Source: Strix aluco
Lineage: Eukaryota; Chordata; Aves; Strigiformes; Strigidae
Assembly (NCBI RefSeq): GCF_031877795.1
Contig: NC_133971.1
Span: forward strand, 14,796,325 to 14,860,324
Direction of reading: 5' to 3'
DNA: 64,000 nucleotides
Below the pieces are notes generated by a model. The model made no database searches. It had not been told where the DNA came from and was given only the letters and a program-made list of their open reading frames with translations. Each line of letters opens with the position of its first letter. The stretch's first letter is position 1. The position numbers were made by a program, and so were the translations under genes. Below, in pieces: positions 22,255-34,200 of the stretch.

Positions 22255-23369
22255 CAGAGCGACCAGGTGCCGCGGCGGGCAGGAGCGGGCTAGCCGCGTG
22301 CGGCGGCGTGTGCGGGGCACCGTAGGGTCCGGCCCGGCCCGGCCCGGCCCGGCCCTTCCCTTCCCGCCCCTTCCCCCGGGAGGAGCGGGACGGAGGTGCG
22401 GGCTGCGCGCGGCGGCTGCGCCTGCCCACCGCGAGGGGACGGGCGGGCGGTGGCGGAGGTGTGAGGCGGGGGATGCGAGTGGGCAGAGGCAGCGTCTCGG
22501 GAGCGCTGGAGCAGCCGGGCACCGCGTGACGCGGCGATCGCTCCCTCCGTCCCACCGGCGGGGCTGAGCCCGCGGCCCCCGCCGCAGAGGAGCGTGGGCT
22601 CGGCGGCGGCAGCCCCTCCCGCCGCCCGCCGGCAGTGACCGACCCGCCGCGCCCCAGGACGATGGCCGCCCGCTCGCCGCAGAAGAAGGCGTGACGGCGA
22701 GGAGCGGACCCGCCGCCGCGGGAAGGAGGAGCGGCGCCCCGTATCTCCGCAGCCGGGGGTGGGCGGGCGGATCGGGGGAGCGCGGCGCCAGCCTGCCTCT
22801 AGCCGCCGCACGCCGGGAGCCCGATGCCAGCGCCGGTGCTGCGGCTCGCTCTGCCTCCTTGGGAAAATGCATCGGTGTCCGCCGCGCTGCCGGCGGGGGT
22901 GCTAGGGGGAGCGGCGGCGTGGAGCCCTGCGCGCACCGCCTGCCCCATCCCGCTCCGCCTCTGAGGCGCACGGAGCCCTCGGCGGCCGCTCACGTCCCGG
23001 CGACAAGCGCCGCAGCCGCCGCCAGCCCCTCGTGGAGAAGGCGAGCACCGCCGCGCCCGCCCGCAGGAGGGGACCCGTCTGCCTCCGGAGCCGCCGCCGC
23101 CCGCCTGGAGGCCGGAGCCGCTGCCTGCGGGCGCCTGGCACGGCCGGCGGCCATGGGAGCCCGGCCCGCGGGGGGCGCTCCCTAGGGCGCGGGCGGCCCG
23201 GCGAGCTGCGAGCCGGCGCGTGTGTGTGTCCCCCCCCCCCTCCCTCCGCCCCGGGCCTGCGCGGCGAGCCCAGAGCAGCGGCCCGCCGCCACGGGGCTGC
23301 GGAGCTGCCGGCGCGGCGAGGAGCGCCCCGGGGACGCGGCACCGCCGGTGCCCGGCGCCGCCGGCCGCC
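22255..23369 (+). other. HOMER1: HOMER1 5' leader (inferred) with five upstream ORFs
   Basis: The start is inferred from the TATA-like box; the end is the base before the HOMER1 ATG. It is about 1.1 kb and extremely GC-rich. It contains (GGCCC)5 at 22331-22355 and a C-run near 23231. Five upstream ATGs open and close before the main start: 22473-22529 (18 aa), 22662-22694 (10 aa, A at -3 and G at +4), 22824-22964 (46 aa), 22867-22905 (12 aa, overlapping the previous one) and 23153-23185 (10 aa, G at -3 and G at +4). A long GC-rich leader with upstream ORFs suggests translational control. An intron within the leader is not excluded. Confidence 0.55.
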
Positions 23370-23374
23370 ATGGG
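23370..23374 (+). CDS. HOMER1: HOMER1 exon 1 coding part (Met + 2 bases of Gly)
   Basis: The start codon lies in an optimal context (GCCGCCATGG). Coding sequence is only ATGGG before a GTAAGG donor at 23375. Joined to exon 2 (GGAACAACC...), it reads Met-Gly-Glu-Gln-Pro, the known HOMER1 start; the intron is phase 2. In unspliced DNA the frame would be ATG-GGG-TAA, a stop after two codons, so any transcript retaining intron 1 gives no protein from this start. Preceding upstream ATGs are in the leader entry. Confidence 0.95.
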
Positions 23375-26300
23375 GTAAGGATCTCGCGGGGGCCGCCGAG
23401 GCGGGGGGCGGGAGCGGCTGTCGCGGAGCTGCCATTGCTCCCGCGGGCGCTGCCGGCCGCGCACGGGGGAGGGGGGCGGTACGGGCGGGGGTCCGGCCGC
23501 GACCGATGCCGAGCGTCAGCCCGGCGCGCCCCACCGGGGGCACCGCCGTCTGCGGAGGTTCGCCTCCGCCGCAGCCGCGTCGGGCGGCGGGAAGAGCCGT
23601 CCTGGCTGCCGGATCCCGTCGTGAGGACCTCCCCGGGGTCGTGAAGGGGTGGTCTGCCCTGAAGACGGCTGTTTTAAGCTCAGGGTAACTAGGTGAAACT
23701 TCAGAGCAGCGGAGGCTCGTTTTGGCTCGTCGGGAGTCGTGAAGAAGGCTCCAAGGAGATCTGCTTTACAGCAGGTGCCTAGTAAACTGGGACATCCACT
23801 AGAGGTTTTAAGGAAACGAGAAGCAATAAAATCTTTAAAGTGAATCCCATCGCATCTAATTAGTAGGTAAAAAAGTGACATAGGTACCTGTGAAAACTTT
23901 CCACAGCTGTATCCTTAGTAATTTGTATAGTGAGATGAAAAAATAATCCCTACTACTGGGCTTCTCTGATAGTGGAATGGGAACTCATCCATGTTCAAGA
24001 GCAACAGAAACCTGCAATGATTTGGTTAACTGCAAGGTGGAGGCAGATTTATAATGCATTAACAAGTTTTCTTGGTTTTATGAGACTTTATGATATAGTT
24101 CAGAGTACAGAAGTTACAAATCATGTCCTCTTGTCATTCAGGAATTTGAATGTGAAATTGGTATATTAATGTGGAAGTTAAAAGCACCTCTTTCCTCAAG
24201 CTGTTAAGGACACTTCGAATTCTCCAATCTATTAACTTCCTTGCATGCAGTGTGTTAACAACTGAGTCCTTGGCTCTGTCCTAGTCACTGGTGTTCATGG
24301 TTAAAGATGTAGGAAGGAATGACTTCTTAGGCTAGCTTTTATTTTCCTGTTGTCTTCTCTTACATTAAAAAAAGAAAATCCCAAACAGAATAAACCCAAG
24401 CTTGCAGCTATCTACATATTCAAGAAAGTGATAACATATTTCAAAAACCTGCCAAATGGCTAAATGATAGTGTAATGATATATTCTTAAAACTGCTAAGC
24501 AGACACAATTATGCAGCTTTTTGAATTCAAATAATGGAAAACCTCTTATTTAAAATCAGTATTGCGTTTGTAGATACATTAGTTAAGTGTATCATATTAC
24601 AAATACAGAGAACTGTTGAAGAGGAGTAAATGTGCTTTCTTCAGAATTAAACAGAGCATTTCTGAAAACAGAAACCTGATTTAAGAAAAGACACTCCCCC
24701 ATTTCATCAGCTCCAGTACTGCTGGTGTTTTAGTGTCGTAGCTTCTTAATGAACAGTTCAAATCCATATCTGCAGAGGGAGTTGAAATAATCCTAAGTAC
24801 TAAGTAATGTTGTTGGTGTGATAACTCAAGTAGTACCTTGTCACATTGAGGTCAAGAAGGCAAAACTTGCTGGCAGATATTTTGAAGACTCTTTACGCAT
24901 TGGGGTATTGCAGTATAGAGTTCCTTTGCAGACAACTTCTAACAAGGTGGACAAAATCAGAAATATAGTTATGTGTTGCTGGTAAGCTCCCTGCTCTCTA
25001 AAAGCGAGCAGGCGCATCAGAGCCAGGGCCAGCACCAACTCTGTGGATCTGCAGTTAAGTATCAAGACGTTTGCTAGTGTTCAGAGCAAAGGTCTTGATT
25101 CAGCAGCTGTTTTGTATTAATGTCTAAATGCAGTTGCCTGTGGATTCTGGAGTATTTCTAGACCAAGGTGTACTGGACTCTTAACACTGCTGTTGTAAAA
25201 ATAGTCTTCTGATACTCTACTAAGGTCTTAAAATGGAGTGCTCTAGAAGCAAGTTGTAAAATGGTAGATAATCCATGTACCTGGCCACATGAGGGTCTAC
25301 GTGCTATATTCAGTATTTAATGGATACTGCTATTCTGCGTAAGCTTGTACAGTGAGCTTGTAGTACCTGGCTGGTGGAGAGTTTACCTGTTCCAATGGTC
25401 AGAACACAGAAAACTTGAGATGGGGGAGAGGAATTGGCTTGCCAAACCAGCAGTGGCTTTCTAAGTCTCATTCGTTACAGTGAGGAATTCACTGTTCTGG
25501 CAGTGTAGTTCAGTCAGCTTGGTGCACTGAATGCCATCAGGCAAGACAGGTAATTAGGTATATGTGGTGGGTACCAAGCTGTGAGTGACTGGTCTCTGGA
25601 CCAGTGCTGCTATTAAATACTTGTGTTGACAAACCTGAAACTAGAGAATAGTCTCTAGGGTGCAGTGCTTCAGGAGATACTCTTCTTAGTGCTGTATCCC
25701 GTATGTCTGTGGGTGTCTCTCATCTTATAGAAGGTAAACAAATCAAGCCCTGGGGATTGTATAGGCCAGGCACATAGGATGTCCTCTCTTGATTTTCTGA
25801 TAGTGGCACTACCTGCCACTCTGTACCTCCTCTCCTATTTCTCCATCCCTGTTGCATGAAGACAAGTTCTTATCAATAGTCAGTACTGAGGGATATAACC
25901 ATTTATTTGTGCAGGCTCTTCTTTTGGGTTGGACCACACAGAATATAGCATTTTCTAATAGGAAAACATGGGTTTTTATGTAAATAAGATGACCTCAGTA
26001 TGTTGTGTCCTAGTTCATAACACATCTCTCTTGTATTCCCAGTATTGAGAAATACAGAATATGTCAGTATTGTGCAGTCAGTCTTCGAGCAGAGGTTTGA
26101 TTACATTAAATGCCCTCAAGAAATAGATCTTAAGTAAACATACTCAGGATGTAAATTGGTAGCCTAGATTATTGTATACATTGACCAGGTAAATTCTGTG
26201 TTAAAGCTGCAGATTTTACTGGTCCTTGGTATTGCTTTTACTTTTAGCTGTGGGCAGGGGAGTTAGAGATTTGTATTTGTGAACTGTGATACAGTCATTG

Positions 26301-27966
26301 CTTAGGCTGAAACGAACATACTTCATGCTAGATATGGAAGCTGCACAGCCATGAAGTCTGGTGGAGTTGAGAAGTTGGTGTCCTGTTAAATTTAAATGAT
26401 GAGTTAATCCAAGAGATTATTAGTGGGTAATCTCTCCATAACTACTGTATTGCCTTCTGTTTTGTGGACAAGCACCCAAATTTTTTACTAGCTTTCCCTT
26501 CGTCCTTGCTGAATGATAAGGAATGCAAGGTAAAAGCTTCTGTAACGTGTGCTTGTCTCTGTCATGTCATGTTAATCAAGGTGTCTTTATAAAGACTTAA
26601 ACTTCTCTTTTGTTGGACTATGTTTAGTATGTTATCTTCATAAAGGTGGTTATGATATATGTCAGTTGGAGATGACAGAATTAGAATACTAGGGTTCTTA
26701 AACTGGATGGAGAATATTGTGGAAAATGAGCATTTTAGGATATAGTTATTAGCACTGTAGTTGCCTAGAAATAAGTATTGAATTTTAATTTTTGGCAGTC
26801 AACAAAAAGTCTGTTGCTGGTTGATCCACTCCTAGCTCTTACACTTTTTGAAGGATGGGGAGTTAGTCAAATTCATTTCTTTAAAGCACTCAGGATGCAG
26901 GGTCCCATTTTGAAGAGAGAATACGAGAATTATAGGGGAATTGACAAATTATGCAGATTCTAGACTGTAGGATGTATTCATTTTTACAGATCCTGTTTGA
27001 CGCTTTAAAATCTAAAAAATATGTGAAAGTCTATACTGTTTGAACATATGGGATAGACAAACCTTGCTGTGGAAATTGGTTTTGGTTGACTGCATGTTGA
27101 CTTGCTTTTTCAGGTGTTTCCAAAGCATGGTCTTGCCATTAAACTTTTCAGTTTCCTTTCTCTAGCTGTGTAGCAAGACGTGAATACTGTAAAGCTGTTA
27201 GGAGCCAGAAGCATTGTTGACCACTGAATTTGACCTGACTCAAGTTCTTTAACCTTTTACCCCCCCACAAGGGTTAACAATAGCTTTCCCAAAACTTTGT
27301 CTTAGCAACAGTTCCATCAGCTGTGCTTCTCTGACACAGAAATATTGCATGCAATAAAGCAGAAGGTACAGCTTCTTGGCAGTAGTTCCGTGTTACTGCA
27401 ATTCCTGGCCATCTTGCTGTCTCAGGGTAAAATGAGAATGCTTATTGTGTGAAAGCAATGGCAGCAAAATAGTTTATACTATCTTTGGTAGCAGCATGGA
27501 GAGTGTAACAGAAACAGATCAGCATCACTTATTATAGATAACACCCACAAAACTTGATTATCTGAAAAAAATTAATAAGGTATAAATACACAAACAGATG
27601 GACAGTATGTAAATCAGCTTGAAATGGTTAATGAACTACTTTGTCAGGCAGCAGTGTGTGGAGACCTCTACCATGCTTAAATTATCTTCTGTCACAGTAG
27701 TTTTATGACCATGAAATAAGCATGAGATCTAAACCAGTTCTGGCCTGGCAACACATAAACAAGTGTCCTGAACACTGTAGGGGATGATTTCCATGCTGAT
27801 CTAGTGAAGGTATTTGTAATGCCTTAAGGTTACGATTGATCTGTTTCAGTTATTTATATGCATTGTAAAGATTATATAGACCATCTCTTTGGGTGAAATC
27901 TTGGTTCTACTGAAAATAAACATTTAAGTCCCTCACATTCATCATGCTGAGATTATTTTTATTCTC

Positions 27967-28231
27967 ACAGAATCACAGAATCGTCTAGGTTGGAAAAGAC
28001 CTTGAAGATCATCCAGTCCAACCATTAACCTAGCACTGACAGTTCCCAACTATACCATATCCCTAAACGCTATGTCAACCCTACTCTTAAACACCTCTAG
28101 GGATGGGGTCTCCACCACCTCCCTGGGCAGCCCATTCCAATGCCTAACAACCCGTTCTGTAAAGAAATGCTTCCTAGTACCTAGTCTAAACTTTCCCTGG
28201 TGCAACTTGAGGCCATTATCTCTTGTCCTAA
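27967..28231 (-). mobile_element. CR1 LINE 3' tail, antisense in intron 1
   Basis: The plus strand starts CACAGAATCACAGAATCGTC and continues through the reverse complement of the CR1 3' UTR and of the last coding codons (the same [12 protein letters not shown] end as the copy at 13-14 kb). It is close in sequence to that copy, so it is relatively young. It is 5'-truncated after about 265 bp, where a perfect inverted repeat begins. Confidence 0.9.
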
Positions 28232-28232
28232 A

Positions 28233-28258
28233 CTTGAGACACTTCTCAGTGTCTCAAG
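28233..28258. repeat. Perfect 11-bp inverted repeat at CR1 5' junction
   Basis: Arms CTTGAGACACT (28233-28243) and AGTGTCTCAAG (28248-28258) flank a TCTC loop. It lies one to two bases beyond the truncated end of the CR1 copy, so it may be filler from the insertion or repair event. Confidence 0.85.
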
Positions 28259-31200
28259 GCAAACATCAGATGAACGCTTGTGTGTGTGTGTTTTTGTGAT
28301 TTCTCTCTCCCAAACACTGCCCTACCACAATTCTCGTTATCTTTGCAGGACTCATAACCAGATGTCAAGCCAATGCTTGAGGATATGCAGTCTCGAAGCC
28401 ATAGAGATTGCAATAGCTTGAAATACTGCAGCAGTGCACCGTTTCTAATTGGGGGAGGCAGTGACACCTAACTGTCATTAGAGTGTTTCTGCCTGCTAGT
28501 TAGTAAAAGTAGTAAGTAGAATTCGGATATCGCTTTTATGGGAATTTTGTTGGAAAACATTTATTCTTTATGATTGTCTCTCAAGGCTGTAATTTGATTT
28601 CAAGCCCTTAGCTGATCAGTCTTTAAATCACAGCTTTCCAAATCTATGTCTATGCATTAGCATACTACAAAGAGAAGAGCATTATCTTGTAATGTAACAC
28701 TGATTTACTAGTAGTTTCTCAGTAGTATATGTGCCTGGAACATCATTTTAGCTGAGCCTATGGTTTTCCAGTGTATTCCAGATCAGTGACCATCTAAACA
28801 GTGCAAATACTTCATACAGGTTAGAAACTTAGTTCTTCTGCTCTTTTAGATGTCTCTAATTTTGAAGCTGTTGAGTCCTAAAGTAATTACTAAGAGTTGA
28901 TATGCCTTCTTGTCCAGAAGTTACAGTGAAAGAGGCCCTTAGCAAGGGAGCAAGTGTGGTGTAGAGATACCCAATGAGACTGAGACCAGAACTGGGACAG
29001 AACTCATGTGAGTATATGTATATATATGCACACAGGAATTAAGTGTGCGTGTGTTTTAGCAGTGCGCCTTTTGTATCTGAGACAGTCCTGCACTCGAGAA
29101 AAATCTCAGGCTTCCCCATGTGTGTGGTTATAGTCTTGGTAAAAGGAAACTGTAACAATGAGCAAAGGGTCAAGGTATTCCGTATTATTTAAAGTAAAAA
29201 CAAAGATTGGAGTTCTCAGTCCATCTCTTTTTTTTTTTTAAGGATACTGTGTTAGGTTGAAATGTGTATTTAGAAGCCCTACTTAGGTGAAAGCCTTCTG
29301 TAGAAAAGATTGCAAGAGCATGCTTTCTAGTTCAGGGTTTCATGCTGTTCTCCCTGCGAGGCTTTTTCAGGTGTATTGAGTCTTAAAGGTAAGGTGCAAT
29401 GGGTGTGGAAGCATTGCACTATGAAGAACCTGCTTTTAGATACAATTTTGACAATAGGTTTCTTTTCCCCATTCTGTTGCAAGTGTTTAGTTTTTATGTT
29501 TTCCAAAGCTAAGCTGTGTGAGATCCACCAAAATTAGTACTGTGTTCAGGACAGTGAGGTTAGAGGGCAGACGAGGCTAGAGGGAGCTGTGGTTTTATTC
29601 CACCTGGACCTTGCACCCCGTGGTGTTGGGCTCTGTTGTATCTACACAGAGCCCTAGTGGTTGTATTAATGTCATCAGCTCCATTCTGCAAACTAATGGA
29701 ACTGTGTTTGAATGCTGTGTTGATTTTCTGGAACTGCATCACAAATATGCTTCTGGCAACACACTGCATTCTGACACACTTCTCTGGTGGCAAGTAGTGT
29801 TGAATGCCAGTCATCATTAAAAAAATTAGTCTAGAGAGACAGCATTTAAACATGCAATAGAAGATGCTGGATTGTCAGATGCAAGCATACATTTCCACTA
29901 TCTAGTCATGATTTAATTTTCTTTTCAGCCAAAGATATAAAATTAGCTAACTTAAGCAGTTCGTATCACTCGTTTTGACTAACAGCTTTTACCTGAATAA
30001 AGAGGGAAGAACTTGAAATACATGGTTCCTCTTAGGCTTTTCTTCTTCCTCCATATGCATGCAAATGATTCAGAGGCACAGTTCTGTCGATCTTTGTGGT
30101 TGTATTCTTTGTCAGCGTCTTGATTGTTAAGTTTTCACTGAGCTTGCCACCAAAAAGTGGGAACAACAGAAGACAGGGGTGCTTTTTCCTGTTGTCTACT
30201 GCAGCACAAACATTTATGCAGTGAGCCACATCAGTGCTGTGACCGAGCTGACTGTATAGCTGTACAAATACAGGGGTTGGCACAAGGAAGGTAACATTAC
30301 AGATAGGGATAGACATACCTTTTGCTACAGCAGTGTCTGTTTATTCTGGCAGGAAGTGTTCACAAAGATCCAAACTCAGGGCTATGCCCATCTGAGTTTG
30401 CTCCTCAGTTTTGAAGCTCAAGTCTGGAAAGGTTTTTTTGAGATTGTCCGCTAGGTCGAGTCTCAGCTTGTTGAGAATGGCATTTTTTCCCCTTTCCATA
30501 GTGTCTTTCATAGTGAAAAACATAATAGGTAATATTGCTGGGCTTCAGAATTTGTGCTTTTTAAATGCTTCTAAATTACTTGTTTTGTAAATAGTATGCT
30601 GTAGTTTTGAATCCATAGTTAATCTTGAAGCTATTCCTGTAACAGGACATATAATGAGATCTTCGTTCAGTTTTGAAAACTGAAGAATGAGCTTTTAAAT
30701 GGTCAACACTTTACAGTGAAGTGTTGGTGAAATAAATCATCTTTGACATGTATTCTTGCAATTCCTACTTCTTGTGCCTGTTCGTTTCCAACAGTCTGCT
30801 AGCCCTGGCTTGTTTGTACAAAAAGGTAAAATAATGTACTGTCTGATACTGGAGAATGCAGTGTTTTCTCCAACACATAAGTTACTGTGGAGTGTGCAGC
30901 CATGTCAGGGCTTCTTGGGGTATGAAGTGTTTTCCATGCCAACAAAAATAAGCATATGGAATAATATATGCTGTGTAGCTCTGTTGTCAAATCATTGGAT
31001 GCAGTAACTGAAGTCCTAAGCAGCTATTTGGCCAATTGACTGGAACACCTGTGTTTTTGCACCTGTATTTTTCACTGACTTGTGTCTGACTAAAAGAGTT
31101 AACCTGCAGTTAGACAAGAACAATTTCTCTTGGATTAATTTACTTTCAGCTTCTGGATATTGATTTCCAAGTGCTTTTTCAACATCAAAGTATATGTCCC

Positions 31201-34200
31201 TCCCATGTCAATATATGTTCTTTTACAAAACATAGAAGGATTTCCTGTGTCTGCTTTACCAAGCCTACTTACTACCCAGGCATCCTGAGCTGTCTGCATC
31301 TAGATGTACATAGGAACAGGGTTCCTACCAGGAAGTGGTTGGCAGTGCTTGGGAATCGGTGGTGTCCTGCTGATTTGAGTCTAGGTAGACTTGGTGCTTC
31401 AGAAGCACTGCACAGCTCAGATGGCACCATGTCTGGCTATACACAATAGTAAAACTCCCAGGATCTTTGGGAAGTTTTCTGGAAAAAGACACAGGCACTG
31501 AAGCACGTGGTTAAGTTATGATCCATTTTGATGGGATATCTGTGTAATGTGAGTACTAAACTCTAGATGCCCCTAAGTTACCTCACATCTGAGTGCAAAT
31601 ACTGCCCATGTCTCCTACAACAGATCTTAATGGGCCACTCAAGATCTGAGATAACTTTTACTGATAATTATATATTTGGTGACCTTAAATGTGAGATAGA
31701 TCTTTTAATGAAATCCTTTTTGTCCACATTAATTATGAATTTTTAAAATCAAGTTGGAGCAAAGCTGGAATAGTTCTATTACTGGCATGGATTGAAGGGC
31801 ATTATAGGGGCCTGTAACATCTGTGACTACTTTTATAGTTAGCAGGATTTGGAAATTAATACTATTCTGGAGTGAAGAAGTTCTTAGACAAAGGAAAACA
31901 AGCTGCTACTTCCCCGGTTCTTACAAAGAACAATTTTACTTAGCATGAAAATATATTTAAAGAGTCCTCTTCTGCTTCTTAGTAACAACCTTAAATTTTA
32001 GATTTAAAGAATACTGCTGCTCTTGAGTGCTCATATGGACATGGTAATCTTCAAATCACTTGCACTAACTCAGCCTTTACAGGTAGGACCCAAGTCTAGA
32101 TCTTGCAAAGGTTACCTTCTCTTCCACCTGGCTTGTCTTGTTGTCTCGCTACTTCTGCCACTGGCTATTGTTTTTATAAAACTCAAGACTTTGCTGATTC
32201 AGAGGACTTTGTTGTCACTCAGAGCAACATGTGTAGCATGTTGCATATGTCTCTGGAATAATTTGGAAAAGAATAGTTGAACACCCTGGTGGGAGGATTC
32301 TGTCAAGGAAGAATATTAGCTGTCAATACCATGTTCAAGTTCAAGGCGGTTTTACAAAATCCAACCATCCAAACAGTTCTGCAACCTTGGAAAATGCTAT
32401 TTATTTAGTGGGAACCTGGAACAGTGGTTTGATTTGATGTCCTATATGGCTCTGGACAAATCCTAATGAGTCTGTTTAGACTCTAAAAATTGCTGGCTTA
32501 ATGATCGGGCAGCTTGCATATGACAGTAGTTTTCTGAAGTCCCTCGGGAAGAATATGGGTGGAATTTACCCAATTATTTATATATATACTTTTGTCTTCA
32601 CCCTGTACAAGTCTGGCTAGTTTCCTCATTGTAGAGGAGAAATATTGGGAGGGATAGAATGATGATTTCAGACTGTTGGTACGTTAACTGATTTTTGGCA
32701 AACCAGATCATTGAATGCTGCCTCATATGAATATCAGTTTTGCAGCAAAGTACATGACTGTGTGCTGCTATTAAGAACTTTATGATAACACACAGTTTAT
32801 GATTAGCATTGCTGATTGTGATCACAAAGTGAAATTTCATCTTTCACATTTGAATAATGCAGCTAGTATTTTTCTATGAGAAGCTTGTATTGAGCAAGAA
32901 ATATCCCTAATCAGGGTGGTACAATAGCAGTTCACCTTCTTCATTGAAACTTGACAGTCATGGTGACCTGCTTATGTCACCTGGCACATTAATGAAGGCC
33001 ATTAGAAAAAATACAAGGATTCTGGTTTCAGATACCAAGCCCATAATTTAAACTAATATGCTTGTATGCTAGAGGTTTGGGAAATTAGTGGTCATGATCA
33101 AACTTCACACAGAGCCAATTATGTAATGATTGAAACTGATGCTTTAAGTTTTAACTGGCAGATACAAGATTTTGCTCTAAATCATCTTGTTTTATATGTA
33201 CGCTGTTCATCTTCCTGAAGAACCGTTCTTTTTCCTTTGCTTGTAAACACAGATTTTTTTGCAGTTCAGTATTAGTACTTCCTACTCATAGCATTCTATT
33301 TATTAGGTTAAACAATCCTATATCATAGTACGTATTCTGTTTCTAAATTCAAAACCTGTTAGAGTGGGAAATGGCAGTTTCTGCTACATGGACTTGTATT
33401 TGATGCTTCAGATAAGCCTCTTTCGGAAGGAAACTTGAGCACGTAAGTGCTTCAGTTTGGGACACTATACCAGGTTCAGCATACATGAGTAAAATGTTTT
33501 TAAATACAGCTTTCTTTAAAACTGACTTTACAATGCAAGCATTCTGTAAGTAGCTAATAAACCTGCTTGTTTCTGGCCACTTTATTTCATGGATACAGAA
33601 ATACTAGGACTTGGCTGCTTACATTCAGTGTCTATTCTGATATTTATGCAAAGGAGTGGTGAGGGGGGCTTTTCTAGTTCTTGGTTCGTACATAGGTTTT
33701 GAATGCATTGAACTCTACCAGTTCACTCAGGTACCATGTAAGGAAAACCACTCCTGTTCATAAAAAAAGGTCATACTGAAATAACTGACTAGCTCTTAAC
33801 AAGCACTGGATCCTGGTCTGTGATTACACGCTTCCTAACTGTGGTAGCATGTATTTATTGCTTGAATATTTTTATTGGACTATTAAGCATAGGTCTCGTA
33901 ACGTAGGCAATTCCAATTCCATGTGAAATAGGTAAGAAAATTCCAGTTTTATCTGTCGCAGGCACTTGAGCCAACACTTCTGCACAAACTGTATGGTGTG
34001 CATTTTGTTGCTCAGTTTGTAAAAGTGCCGAGTAGTTTCCCGAGATCTGATTTTTTTTTCCTATAATTACACTTCCAACAAGTAAAGTAACTTCCATCTG
34101 GATAAAGCCCTGATACCTATGTGCTATCTTTGTCTTAGAACTACTGTCGTAGGTGCCTTTCTGAAGTATAGATATATTTTGAAGTATGCTTTGCAAAGTA

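Larger units (their letters stand above)
21740..23690 (+). promoter_or_regulatory. HOMER1: HOMER1 CpG island
   Basis: About 2 kb of very GC- and CpG-rich DNA covering the promoter, the leader and exon 1. Multiple GC boxes (for example GGGGGCGGGGGCGGGAGG near 21973) suggest Sp-family binding. Open frames of up to 267 codons on both strands are composition artefacts. Confidence 0.85.

Noticed and set aside
22168..22971. 267-codon open frame on the minus strand over the HOMER1 promoter
   Set aside because: Stop codons are rare in very GC-rich DNA; the translation is low-complexity R/A/P/G and other frames in the island are equally long.
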